Source: Rachycentron canadum (taxonomy: Eukaryota; Chordata; Actinopteri; Carangiformes; Rachycentridae). From it: a DNA stretch of 64,000 bases. Within the stretch, counting starts at the first letter, position 1; each line of letters opens with the position of its first letter. The notes beneath the pieces are model-generated. The model was not told the DNA's origin. It ran no database searches and was given only the letters and a program-made list of their open reading frames with translations. Location: positions 10,611,300 through 10,675,299 of the forward strand of contig CM076671.1 of assembly GCA_038496675.1 (NCBI GenBank). Direction: 5' to 3'. Below, one piece after another: positions 24,901 to 37,600 of this stretch. The position numbers and the translations under genes were made by a program.

Positions 24901-27850
24901 TTCACTCTTTAGGAGATTTTCAAACTCAATATCAAAGTTCAGTCAGTTGTGATTTGTATTTAAAAAGGTGATGTTTCCATCCAGGATCTGTTGGAAACAT
25001 AAGACTGAAAGGATCAGAGTGAGACTAAAGAGCTTAGGACAGATACTGATTCATCACCGTCCTTCATTCAGTCCAGTCTCTAAACCTGTCTATTGTCTCG
25101 TAGTTTGTTTTCCCATCAGCTGAGGAGGTGGATATGTAGGCCAGCAGGTAGGTGAGTGTGTGTCCATGTGTGTGTGCGGTGGATAGATCGCTCTGATCCA
25201 AGAGCCTCTAATCCCATGGTGGGGGTGGGGGGTGAGAGTGGAGGCAGGAGAGGATTATGGGATTAGGGAGGGACAGATGCGACATGAGATGGCCACTCCG
25301 CAGCTGGCACGTTCAGGCTTGCGATGGAAAAGGACAGGGCGCAGGTTCGAATCCACTAACCTAACCTTATTTTATCAAAACTCACCAAATTTAGTGAAAC
25401 AAAAACTCATTCTCATGAATCTGAATCTCTCAGTATTTAATCTGACATCTATCACCATCTGTCACGTTATGTCAGCGGACTGAGGCGAAAGTCACTCCAG
25501 GCAGAGTTGTGATGGAGGCCCAGCACGACAGCGACCACACAGAGCTAATCTGCCCACGGAAACACAGAAACAGCTCCCGAACAACCACAACACCATATGG
25601 TGAACACTAAGCTCCCGTCAGGTCATAACAGCAAAGCTTCAAATACTCAGAGAGGCAGGGACATCGCTGCCCCGACTTCACCGCCGCCGCCACAGCGGAT
25701 TAGTGACGAGCTGCACTTAAAAACTGATGAACAGATGATTTTCTGGTCATTTTTTTCTGGTCATGACTCTTGGAGCAGCACTAAAAAAAAAGTTTTAAGG
25801 TGCCATCAGCATCCAAACCACAGCACAGGCAGTGAGATTCACAGCTTTTATCTTTGCAGCAGGTTTTATCTTCTCAGAAAAATGAAGCACTTGAGTTTTC
25901 TGGGCAGCTTCATCCTCAGAGATACCTGAGGTAACTGATGCATGAATAAATGATCCTCTGCATCTTTGCAGAAACAGTGGAAACATCCATCTCTTCTCCA
26001 AAGATTCATGTGTAATGTGATTTAAAGGAGAAACTGAGGAGTAATTTAAATTCTCTGTGACGAGGATTTAAAAACTATGCAACACTTTGGACGCTGCGAT
26101 TCTCATTTCACTCGCGAGAGTGAATTGCGGCTGATGGCGAAGCTGCGTGATTGGAAGACGGGTTAATCAAGTTGTTTTTAATCCTGCTCCCCGGCCGACG
26201 CCTGTGATCATAATGAGCTCTCTCTCTCTGCCCTTTCTGCTTCAGAGGAGGCCACTTCCTGTCGCTGAAGGGTCACCGGTGCAATCGTCCACGTGTCCTT
26301 GAGCGAGTCCTGACACGTTCTGTTTCAGCCAAACAGCTTCTGACCACTAATTGCTTTTTAAATTTCAGCTTCAAGTGGATGAGTCTGAAATGATTCTTGC
26401 GGTAATTGGCTCTGACGGCGTTTTAGCGCCATGTGGACTCTGGTGAATTCCTGAGAGGCCAAATCAAGAGAAACTGAATCAATTTCGAATATAAAAAGCT
26501 TGTTTTAGTTTTTCACTCTTTACAGACTCAGAGGTTTGAGCAGATTAGCTCTGGGATTCAGGAGCCGCATCCTTCGGAGAAGCTGCACCAGGTGGATCCT
26601 CTGTAGCCCCACGTATCCCAAGATTCATTGTAGGCTGATAATGAAACAAAATGGACAGAGACCCGGAGGATTTGACTTTCAAATTTTAGCTCCTTTAAAC
26701 AGATCATGTTAAATTAAAGTCCTTTGTAGACCTCATCCACTAGAGGACGTGGTCCCCAGAGGATGAACCCCACTGACCAGTCCATGACTCTCGTGAAGAA
26801 GGACTGAACCCGAGCGTTTAACCTTTTCAATGGAGCTTTAATTCTCCCTCGGCCTTTCGGTGAGTCTCAGCCCATTAAGATTTACACGTCGTCAGGACCT
26901 ATAAACCTTTTGGCAGATTTTAGCAGCCACACACACACACACACACACACACACTCCGTCTGATGAAATTAAAGATGAGTTTGATGACTTCCGGCCGCTG
27001 ACCGACCTCGTAAAGCGGATGTCTTGTTTCCACAGCGGCTTCATTTATCACGCCTGATAACTGTGATTGATGTGGGAGGAGCTCGGCCGAAAACACAGTT
27101 CACGGAGCGCGGGGACGGTGGGGGGGGGGGGACAAAAGAAAGGAGCGAGCGAGGGCGAAGAAGCACCTGGTAGAGTGTTAACGTCAGTCAATCATTAGCA
27201 CGTTAACACTGGAGACTAATGAGACGTCACTGAGAAACATGCAGACTAGAGACATGCTTGTGTTTCATCTTCGGCCCAACGCTGGCCCATGACCCTAACG
27301 ACCTTTGTTTTGCCTTTTCTGTTTCCTGTCTCTGGACTTCCTCAGTGGAGTCTCTATTGAAACTCTCTTCACTCTGTCTTGTCTTTCATTCTCACAGTGA
27401 CGTCTTAATGTGGCACTGATCTGATGATGCTCTTATGTTTTATCTTTTTAATTCTGGAAAACAGGATTATTCTGTTGAAACGGAATAAATGAATTAAAAC
27501 AAGTGGATGTTGTTTCCTCTGGCTCAGTAATTCACACATTACAATTACTCTGTTTAACAATGTGTGGTGATGAGCGTGAATTATAAATCAGAGGAAGAAG
27601 CTGCTCATTCCTGCAGAAACTCATTTCCCGCTGCTGTGACTGACCTTTTAAACTCTCACAGGTGATGCTCAGGTTGCCATGGGAAACCTCCGGACAGAGG
27701 GGATCTTGGGTAATTGGTGTGAAGTGGGCCACAGCGAGGGTTGAGATGAACAGACAGGATCCAGCTCCACAGGGCATCTCCCCCTCAGTGTCTCTATAGG
27801 TCCATCACTGGGGGGCATCTGTGAAGCCCCAGGTGAGATTTACCCCCCAT
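21970..27850. other. Intergenic DNA, no gene recognised
   Basis: Only short spurious frames. Contents are a tRNA-like motif at 25344-25354, a CA array at 26930-26955 and a G-run at about 27120-27130. Confidence 0.55.
25270..25365 (+). repeat. tRNA-like SINE fragment
   Basis: A perfect B-box GGTTCGAATCC is at 25344-25354, preceded by GATGGCCACTCCGCAGCTGG, which could be a decayed tRNA D-arm region. No complete cloverleaf could be drawn, so this is called a SINE or tRNA pseudogene fragment. Confidence 0.4.
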
Positions 27851-28150
27851 TTAGATTTTAAGGCTCAGATTCTGATACAAGCTGTGAGCATTTCTGTGTG
27901 ACTGAGACTTTGATACTGTATCTAGACCTGCTTTATAATCAAAGACCACATGGAGGTCTACCTTTAGACTGTATGGACCTTTAACATCTACCTTTAGACC
28001 GTATGGACCTTTAACTTCTACCTTTAGACTGTATGGACCTTTAACATCTACCTTTAGACCGTATGGACCTTTAACATCTACCTTTAGACCGTATGGACCT
28101 TTAACATCTACCTTTAGATCATATGGACCTTTAACATCTACCATCTTACA
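27850..28150 (+). repeat. Minisatellite-bearing dispersed repeat, copy at 27.9 kb
   Basis: The left flank AAGGCTCAGATTCTGATAC...GACCACATGGAGG matches the copies at 10.7 and 37.5 kb. It is followed by about six 30-bp units (27955-28141). Single-base differences (GACTGT versus GACCGT) alternate between units. On the minus strand the array reads as repeated DVKGPYGLKV. Confidence 0.9.
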
Positions 28151-30559
28151 CATTTTTCCCAGATCTTTTCAGGACACTCTTCAGAACAAGTGGTGGCTTT
28201 AGTTTGAATTGAATGAGTTATAACGTATTTGCCCCCTAACCCTTACCCATCAATAGGCGACATGCCTTGCTTTCTTCTTCTTCTTCTTCTTCTTTGTACC
28301 ATTTAAAGCTCCCTCCAAACACCACACATCCATCTATGTGGAGGAAACATCATTACCTCGTGTTAATCACCCTGTATCTTGTCTGAGTGTCCTTGAGCGA
28401 AACTCTAAATCCCTCTCGCTCTCTTTGTGAAGTTCCTGTGGATAAGAGCCGCAGAAGATGAGCGCTGTCGACATGTGGCTGCTGCACAGGATCCAGGCAG
28501 TGAAATGTTAATCATTTAGTAACCAGGGATTTGGGGATTTAAGGATTTAAAGGCCATCCTTCAGAAAGTAGCATCATTTGGTGTCATCACATTCACAGAA
28601 TGAGTTTCTGTTTTCAGGAGCGTGAATTAAAATCCAAGATTCAACCTGAAAACAAAAGACGCTGCAAATATTCAGCTTCCTCCTGAAACTGCCCATTAAC
28701 CGAAGTCCAAAAGGATTATTAAAATGATTTATGGTTTGCTTAAATGCTTTTTTCTCATTTAAGGAATTAACAGTAAATCCTGAAAAATGCTGCGCAAGGA
28801 CAGAGGAGGCTGCAGATGTCAGGTGAGTGTTTGTGTATGTGTGTTGCTCTAATCTGCAGCCTTTTCCAAGCTGCTACAACTGAGCAAGTGATGAATAAAT
28901 AATTTCCAGTGAACAGGTTGTGCAGCCTCAAGTGTGGACAGATGGGGAGATGGGTGGGTGGGGGGTGGGGGCACCTCGAGATGAAGCCTCTTCTTCTGTC
29001 TGTTAAAACACCAGATTTGAGATGCAGAGATCTGATTGGTTGATTGTTTCCCAAGTCAATACAAATAGAAAACAACATAGTTGAACATAGCTGAGCTTAT
29101 GACACAACAGAGTTTATATGGACAGTTTATAGAGACAAAGGCTGGACAACTCAGATACACACGATGAATAATTAACTCTACAAATGTCAAACAAACAAAA
29201 CTTAAAGTCCTAAATAATATAATATAAATAGATCCATAAAGGCCCAACTGGCAGCCTCTCCCACTTCCTGTCTGGTGCAGCATAAGGGGCCATTTTTGGC
29301 TGCTCCACTTCCTTTTGGCGAAGGGAGGATCCATGGAACAGACGGTTCAACGTAATTAAAGTGGGCAAAAGAATTAATGAAAGAGTGTCAACCAAAGTGC
29401 ACGCACTCAATTTAGCAGACAAACTGTCAAATCAAAGTACTTAGACTTGGTATGGACATGTGGTGCAGCCAAAACAGGCATCAGACTTTGGACTATAGGG
29501 ACCTTTAAATTCAAAATCCTTCACAGCAGATTGAGCCTGAAACCAGACTGAAGACCAGTCGTCTTGCTCTGGTTGTTGGACTGGAAGTTTTAAATCAAGC
29601 CTGAATGAACAGAACCAAACTGCTCTGGTGTGAAAATGCCCAAAGGGTTTGTTGTATCATCTCTAATGTGAGTAATATTCATCAGGGGATTTATGGCATT
29701 CATCTGAAAATCATTTGAGTGATCCAGAGGAGGCATAAAACAAAAGACCAACTGTTTTCTTCTGCTACTTTTTGTTATAATGAGTTGGTGGAATTAGTAA
29801 AAAATAAAACACATATAAAATAAAAGTTAGAAAAAGACAAACTAAATGATCACTTGGAGGTTTTCTAAGACCTTTTTGCAGTTTAACCCTTTTTGTTTGA
29901 GGGACAAAGAAAATCCCCAGTGCAGCCTTTCCCTTTCTTCTCTGGTATTTTAAGTATTAGGAACTAATTCTGAGTCACCACTGTATTTGCATTCGAGCAG
30001 CATCTGAAATAAAACCAAATTCCTGGTGTTTCTTCCCAGAACCAACCTGGCTGACAAGCGAGCGCTCAGTCATTCTGATGCAAAATGAGCTGCGCTGATA
30101 GCGAGACTCCCCGATAAAGAAAGCGGTGAATAGAAAGCTCCTTTTCAGATCCCACAGTTCCCCATTCAGCCCTGATGAATAGTCGCGTCCAATCCAGTCT
30201 GGGCCTCAAATAAGAGCTGAACTACGGGGCAGCAACGGCCGTGCTCACAGTCCCATCCCGCCGTTTATCTCTCCCTGCAACTCCCAGCTTTTTGTGCTGG
30301 ACTCCTCAGGAGGCGTCTGTGAGAGACTTGAGGGTTTATCTAAGTATTAGTATTCGTCACGGACATAGAGCTGCTTCTGTGGAGCCAGAACCAACTGTAG
30401 ACCTGATGCTTTTTGCTGAGTTTTGAGCTCAGGACAGAGTGAGGCTGAAGACGCCGTCCTTGATTAACCCGGTTCAGATCCTCACTGTGGGAGTTTGGGA
30501 TCAGGGTCAGGGATCAGGGAGATTCAACAGGTTCCCTTTTGCCACCCTGAACCACCGAG

Positions 30560-30725
30560 GCCTGGAGCTGCAGGACCAGGACATGAGCAGCAGATCCTTT
30601 AAGTCCTGAAGTTGTGAGTTGGATGGATGTTTGAGGGGGTAGCATCAACGCATCACACTGCTTGTCCTCTTCCCATCATGCATCCTGCTGCCACCTTCTT
30701 CAGCATCCTCACTCTTGCCCATTTT
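30560..30725. repeat. Tc1-relic-like fragment
   Basis: GAGCAGCAGATCCTTTAAGTCCTGAAGTTGTGAG matches 12107-12145 inside the Tc1 relic. Downstream, CTTCCCATCATGCATCCTG matches the short element at 57140-57165. No terminal repeats are visible. Confidence 0.6.
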
Positions 30726-32759
30726 TCCTGCCTTCTTCATTTTGTGGTCTTCCTCAGCAGATGGAGTTTAGGATGAAGGTGTAATTTGTCCTTTTTAATT
30801 GTTTCCCAGTTGGTGAATTAAATATTCTGCAGAAGGACGCAGGGAGGGAAACTGACCTCTTACAGGACTTTCAGGGCACTTTTGAAGGAAAAGTACAATA
30901 AAGCGGTAATTGAATGATGCACTGAATGAAATGGCCCAGTCTGAAATACAGCAGGCTTTTCATCATGTGGAATAAATGAGAACTTCAGCCTGACTGATTT
31001 AACCCGTGTCCACTTCAGCCTGAGACGCTGCTGAAAATGTGAAAAATCCTTTTTCTAAAGAGGCGCAGATCCAAGGTGACTCCGATCTGCAGCCCCTGCA
31101 CTGATCTCCAGTCACTTCATAACTCGCCTCCCAGATATCCATCATATTCCCCCTCCGCCCCCCTGAGAAGGCATGAGGAGGGCGGTCAGATAGATCTGAA
31201 GCTGCTGCAGCATTCATCCTTCGCTCTGCGTGCGGACAGAAAAGGCCCAGAGATGTTTGACGTTTCCTGAAATCCTCCAGCTTTTGAGATGTGACTGAAA
31301 TGTTTGAGTCCGACTCAAAAGCGTGAGCTGAATAAGAGCGGCTGACGCAGACCGGAGGCTCAAAGACTCGAACAGAAATAAGTAGACAGATATAAATCTG
31401 ACACCTGGCTTTTATTGGACGAATTAGGACGGTGCGTTTAATGTCAGCTGCAGAAGAAGTTACTCCCCTCTTCTCTCCAGCTGTTGCCTAATTAGCCTCT
31501 GGTTGGAACCTGTGGGTGCAGCCTTTTAAAAGCCCCCTCAGGCATGACTGGGGGGGCATCAGTGCAGCTTCTGGTATCTCTTCTGTTTTGAGGTCTGATG
31601 GTCCAGTTTTGAGCAGATCAAAGTGAAGTTTCCTTTGAGCCTCGGTCGACTCCTCGATGCCTTTGAGGTCGTTGCTTCACCCATCATTAGCTGGAGATAA
31701 ACGAAGCGTACGCCATTTTATTGTTGGGGACTATTTGACACCATGATATCAAACTCCCCACATTGCTTCACCAGCCCTTTCTGGCTCCTTGTGTGCAGGT
31801 AATCTTCCTCTCCTCTTGTCGTCTGTTGGAGACGGAGCCACTTCCTCCTCTTCAGGACTCATTATCATGAGCGGTGGGTTTTGTCAATGAGATGAAAGAT
31901 GGAGGCCTATTAGACTGATGGAGGCTGCAGAGGAAACCAATTATGTGAACTCTCAAGCTGCCTCTTTAAAGTGTTTTAAATGTCATCTGAAGTATAAATC
32001 AGTGAATATACCAGATACTCTTTCATCAAACTCTGGGGTATAAGAAGTCATTATGATGATGGCCTCACCATGGGGAAAAGGAAATACAATAGCTGGATGT
32101 ATCGTTCCTTTTTAAACCCAGCTCCCTCTTCTGTTGTTGTTGTTGTTGATGATGGTGTCACACAGGGATTCAGACTCACTCACGGCCTTTAATCACCAAA
32201 CTCTCAATGAACCGCGCCTCATTAGTGAAGCGCCGTCCGGCTGCACGAGCCATTTACCCTTCAGCTCCACTCAACTTTATTTATAGAGGCTGTTCAACGT
32301 CGACTCCGGGAACAATGTGTTGATCGGCTCTGACTCACAGAGGCAGGTTTATTGGCTCATTGGCTCTTGTCCTGTTCTGTTGGTGAAGTGCGTCCAGTCT
32401 TATTCTATCTACTGATGACAGACACATTTGTTCCTTCATTTCATCGCAGTTTAAAGTGCTAATTTTTTGAGCTCCCTCTAATGGAGATGTAAAGAACAGA
32501 AGTAAATCTGCTTTGAGACAAATTTAATGATGCAAGAAAGAGGCTGATGGAGAGTAAAGGGTAAAGAGCCCCATTACATCACATGACCTTTAATCTGTGC
32601 TGTCATTTGGCCCAGAGAGAAAGATGTCGGACGCTTTGTGAGGTTTTCCTTCCTGAATGTGCACAAGGTGAAGTGAGAGTTGGAGAAAGGAAACAACCTG
32701 TAGCATCTGAAGCATCGTTAGTTAGTTAGATAATGTATTTGGAGCCTCACGAGGCCTCC

Positions 32760-32905
32760 TGTCTTCTGTCCATCAGGGGGCGACTCCACTGGTCAGACTG
32801 TATTGAAGTCTATGGGAAAATGTCCCTACTTCTCCTTGATTTATTAGCTCAGTAAACGTTTCCCTAATGAGTTTATGGTCTCAGTCTCTAAAAAACATCA
32901 GCTTT
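32760..32905 (-). repeat. Dispersed repeat (CCCCCTGATGG family), fragment
   Basis: Reverse-orientation match to 49540-49700 and 55590-55720. Shared blocks include CCATAGACTTCAATACA, CTGAGCTAATAAATCAAGG and GAGACTGAGACCATAAACTC. Confidence 0.8.
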
Positions 32906-33120
32906 ACTCATGAAATACGAAGTCAATCAGTTTTTTTCCACAATACCTGAAGTCACTCCATCTGAAAATAATTCCATAATTAATTAGATATTCAGAGGCG
33001 ATGATGAAGATGATGGTGATGATAACCAACACCAAAAGTATAGAGTAATAGATTACTTGATTGGTTTAATCACATGGTGGATCAATAAAGCCAATCAGAA
33101 CAATGCTGCAGGCAGGGACG

Positions 33121-33453
33121 GGTGTGTGTGTGTGTGTGTGTGTGTGTCTGGCCCCGCCCTCCCTGTGACGTCACCCACCCGTCCACCTCAGCAGCCTCCC
33201 TCCAGTCCTCCGGCGGACCGGAGCAGAGACGGACGTGGCCCCGGCGCGTCAGCTCATCTGTCACCGCTGAAAACTTCAGGACCCGGGATCGGACTCTTAT
33301 TTTGACTTCTTGTGACTTTTAATCCCCCTGTTCTGTCATTTCCCTTAAATTATTATGTATCTTGGAGACAAATGACGCGAGAAAACACGAGAAAAAGAGG
33401 AAGGCGCTCTGCATCAACTCGCACTTGGCACCTTCTCTGAGCGTCAGCAAGAG
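33121..33453 (+). promoter_or_regulatory. sh3bp4: Probable sh3bp4 promoter and non-coding first exon
   Basis: A GC-rich island contains a GC box (CCCCGCCC, 33152-33159) and a perfect palindromic CRE (TGACGTCA, 33166-33173), next to a TG array at 33122-33148. Transcribed sequence plausibly runs from about 33200 to a donor at 33454 (AAGAG then GTCAGT). The next recognised exon is at 39550, giving a 6-kb first intron. Assignment to sh3bp4 is by position and strand. The human gene also has non-coding 5' exons. Confidence 0.5.
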
Positions 33454-34069
33454 GTCAGTTCGCATTAAATTCAAATTTAGACTTTATTACTGCTAATTAG
33501 CATTAAAACTAAGTGTTCCCACAGCTTCTCTGTTCATTTAGCAGAACAATATGCAGAGAGAAATTCGGCTTTACTCTCATGGGAAATCTGTGTAGTTTTA
33601 CTATGATATTCCCACTTATTTCTCCCTGGAGCTCTGTAATGATTCCTCCTCCTCGTATCATGTGTCTCTGCTGCTTTACACTAAGTTTACATTTATTACA
33701 CATTTTGAACATTCAATGCTTCAGATGAATTGTGTTAATTGGGTCGTTTTTCTCCCTTTTATTGTGCCTTGTGTGTCCTAATATTCCTATAGATTTAAAA
33801 TCATTATTGAATGAAGCGGACATGAATATTCAGACATGACAAACAGAGATGCTGCTGCAGAGAGAAGCTCAGCAGCAGGAGGAGGCGAAGTGACTGGAAA
33901 TGATCATTATAACAATGTAGACCTATTGTCACGAGTGCGCACGCGGAAAACGGTGCGCGTGCACGCGTGCGTCTTAGCCCTGCCAATAAGGTCATCTGAT
34001 AAGCTGCAAATCCTCCTCCCTCCTTCTTAAGGCAAACACACACACACACACACACACACTTTTCTCACT

Positions 34070-34340
34070 AATGCATCTGCAACTTTTTCTTCTTTCTGCC
34101 TCCTCTTCCTTCCTTTCCTTTCCTTTCCTCCTTGCCTCCTCTGTCTCCTCATCACTTCCTCTTTTGTTGCATCTTTCCTTCATCCTCCAAACACTTAGAA
34201 TTATTTGACTCCTCTCCACCTTCTCTCCTCCCCCTCCTCTCTATGTTTACTGTCTCCTCTTCTCTTGCTAATTTCCTCTTCATCATGTCGTCCTCATCTT
34301 CTTTTTTCCTCCTCCTCCTCTTCCTCCTCCTCTCTGACAA
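34070..34340 (+). repeat. Strand-asymmetric polypyrimidine tract
   Basis: About 270 bases rich in C and T on the plus strand, including TTCCTTTCCTTTCCTTTCC and TCCTCCTCCTCTTCCTCC. Mirror-repeat polypurine/polypyrimidine DNA of this kind can adopt triplex forms. Confidence 0.8.
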
Positions 34341-34659
34341 CAAACTGATGTAAAAGTGACAGTTAACTGTGCTCCTCAGAAACAGATCACACTCATTGAT
34401 CGAGCTGACAATGACCTGGTCAGGCTGCATCATAAAGGACGTGACGAGGACACGTCGTCCAATGTGTCGTCTTCAGGCTTTGTGGACGTGAAGGTGCTGC
34501 AGTGTTTGCACAGCGAGCAGGGGCTGTTTTCATAACTGCCTCCATTGGTGCTTTCAAGGACTCCTGGACAAGGACCTTACTTTCCATCAAAATGACACTT
34601 TCACCACAGACTATATGTCCTTCGTACTTTGTCCTTTTGTCACCGTGAGTGAAGAGAAA

Positions 34660-34930
34660 CAGTCGTGCTTTAAAGGTCCCATCGTCTAAAGTCAGAGCTC
34701 CATGTCTTCTCTGATTGTAAAGCAGGTGTACATTAAATACTGGGTGGGTTAGAGTCCACAGAGAAATGCACACAGTCAAGCCTTAAAACCAGCCGTCAGG
34801 ACTTCTGCAACTTTGTGATGTCACAAGCAGTCAAACTCAAGCCCCGCCCACCTAGACCCACCATCTAACCTGTGCAGGATTTGGTTTTACCTGAAATCTG
34901 CTCTGTTTTTATTGGCTCACTCAGAAAACA
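34660..34930 (-). repeat. Minisatellite-associated dispersed repeat, reverse copy without array
   Basis: The reverse complement matches the 2.6- and 10.5-kb copies: ACCTGAAATCTGCTCTGTTT, CACCATCTAACCTGTGCAGG, TTTGTGATGTCACAA. The minisatellite itself is reduced to one decayed unit (AAAGGTCCCATCGTCTAAAG). Confidence 0.75.
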
Positions 34931-37269
34931 GTCGGCCAATCAGGAGAGAGGTCTTTCCCGGCAACGAGCAGCTTTTACATTTTCCTTATTTATGACATTA
35001 ACAGGCTGTAAGAGGACGTTTGAACGCATCATCCGTCTGTTAATGTCTCATAATTCCTGCAGCAAACAGAGACGTGGAAGGTAAATTATCACGTTTAAAA
35101 CACTTAAGGTAGGAAACTGAACGATCTGCTGCCCTGACGTTGACCTGCTGACGCGCTCTAAATGCCACTTCCTCTTCCTGAGAGCGAAATTCTCGTCTCA
35201 AACTGTCGGCGGCTGAAGAATTTGCCTCAGTGCGGAGGTGGACGTGGCACTAACGCTCGGCACTTAGCTGGATCATTTACCTGCAAATTCCTCCCGATGG
35301 GAGGTGAGAAGAGCGATTGTAATATTTTCGGATGATTTCTTCCAGTGATGAACGATGACGGTCGGGGCAGAGCGGAGCCGCTGACTAATGTACTTGACCA
35401 CATGCCAAGTGGAAGGTTTTTTTATTCTGCAGCTGAGGTGAAGAAACCTGAACATGGAGCAGGGCAGCAGGAATACGACGCTCTGCACATCCTTCGACAT
35501 CACTGACAGTTTGAGCTTTGATTCATCAGACGTCTCCGGGCTCGAGGCCTCATCAACGATCAGTTTTTCTTGAGCATCACCTCATACTTTAGTGAGTAAA
35601 TGGAGATTTTTCTATATGTAAGGAACAAGGTTCATCCTCTGAAAAGCTGCAACTATAGATCAGAAACTGCAGGAGGTGCCTTTGATCTGCTGCTTATTAG
35701 TCTGAGACTTCAGGTGTACAAACTAGCCGAGTTGATCCAGAGATTTTCCTGGAGGGTTTTCCAAAGATCATCAATCATTAATCACATTAAAAACTGCAGC
35801 ATTATTGTTTCTTGTCACCTATGGTGGCCCACAAGGGACAGTAGTTCAACCCCTGCATGACAAACTGACCTCGACAGACACCAAAGGTGAAACTGTTAAT
35901 AATGGACGAGAACTTCCAAGGACAACCCCCCCCATCACCCTCCTGTTAATTTCTTCTGCTGTTTCACCGCCGCTCCATTGCAGGTGTAAACACAACGTCC
36001 CGATGCATGCTGGGAGCAGAGCTGCATCGCCGTGGGCTGCAGCAGAGCGGTCCGTCGGGCACCTGACTCAACCAGACCTGATGTGTTTCTGTTCCTGAGG
36101 TCAGGGCTGAGTAGAAAACCCACAGTGGCTGCACTCAGTTTCCTGCAAAATAGATGAAAGAGCTGAGCTTTAATGGTTTTGGGGGGTTTTACTTTGTTTT
36201 TGGTTCAGAGAGACGATGCACTGACCAAACAATCTGCAACAGACGGAAAAGGGAAGTGAGGAGACTTAGAGACTTCCAGACACTAACAGGTCTGTGCTGC
36301 TGTGTCTCACCCTCCGTCCTGTAATCGGCTCATTTTAAACAGCTGTGATGGGAGGATGATAAACTCTGCACATGGCAGTTGGAAGTGGTTATTATAGGAA
36401 CATTCATCCGGGGATTAGGACCGACCGACTCCTGGCTAATTAAACTTTCGACTCCCTGACGTCCTCACTGCTTCATCACTCCGTCAGCCTGACTGAAATG
36501 AGTTAATCATCTCACCGACGATATGAATGTGCCAGTTTTGAGCCCTCCAGCAGTTTGCTGCCGATCCCCTGGAGTTTCCTCTCCCTCTGTAATTGAAACG
36601 TCTCTGCTGATGTGAAGCACAACAAAAGTAAAACTGCGTCTGTTTGAATCTGTAGCATCGTTGCAGACGAGTTTTTATTCTGGCTGGTGTCATTGCTTTC
36701 TCCCTCAGGTCCAATGTGGATCTGCAGGAGGAATCCAGTTTGTTCTGAACTGAGCTTCCTGCTGCGTTTCCCGTCCCTGTGAACAGTAGCTTCCAATTCC
36801 TTTTACTTTCTCCTTCGACTCTGTATCTGTCAGAGCTGTTCTCACATCCTGCTGCATTTAGCAGGGATCACCTCGGCGTTATATCAAAGTGGGTGACAGT
36901 GTCTTTGTCAGCCGGCTTGTTATTGATCGCTGCCCACTGAGTGCTCACTTTGGAGCAGGAGGGGGGGGCTGTTATCGACGGACCACACGCTCCCCGACGA
37001 GGGCGCAGGATGAAAATGAAATGTCACCTCGCAGGGGTTTGACTGGCGTCAGCTCCCATGTGAACAGACGCAGCCATTAAACAAGCTCAACTTTCCCCTG
37101 GTTCCTCTGCTACAGTTTCACTCAGCCTCCCACGAGGAGCTGCTCTGAAACAGCTCCAGTTTTCAGTCTTTTTCATTTCGAAGCAGGAGAAACAAAAGCA
37201 TGAAGATACAGTTTCTGCTCAGAGCAGCTTTAACACATTCAATAAAGACTAAACTGTAGGAAAGAAGTG

Positions 37270-37600
37270 TTAGGACTCAACTGGATGAGCCAAGAAGAAT
37301 AAAGTAAAAGAAGGGAGGCAAGTTTTCATTGTTTATGAGAATATAAAGGTCCACACGGTCTAAAGGTAGATGTTAAAGGTCCATACAGTCTAAAGGTAGA
37401 TGTTAAAGGTCCATACGGTCTAAAGGTAGATGTTAAAGGTCCATGCAGTCTAAAGGTAGATGTTAAAGGTCCATACGGTCTAAAGGTAGACCTCCATGTG
37501 GTCTTTGATTATAAAGCAGGTCTAGGTTCTATATTAATACAGTGAAAGTATCAAAGGCCTCAGTCACAGAGAAAGAATGAAGTATGAAGCCTGATTCCTC
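37270..37600 (-). repeat. Minisatellite-bearing dispersed repeat, most complete copy
   Basis: In reverse orientation this copy has both flanks. One side is AGTATCAAAGGCCTCAGTCA and GACCTGCTTTATAATCAAAG (37485-37590). Then come five 30-bp units (37349-37488). The other side, 37270-37348, matches 53632-53710 (TCTCATAAACAATGAAAA, TTCTTGGCTCATCC). Confidence 0.9.

Larger units (their letters stand above)
28150..33100. other. Intergenic DNA, no gene recognised
   Basis: Holds a (CTT)n run at 28267-28293, a fragment resembling the Tc1 relic at 30560-30620 and the dispersed repeat at 32760-32900. No exon was supported. Confidence 0.5.

Noticed and set aside
27851..28153. DVKGPYGLKV repeat protein as a real gene
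   Set aside because: The same unit occurs at unlinked loci in both orientations inside a mobile repeat. The open frame follows from the 30-bp period.
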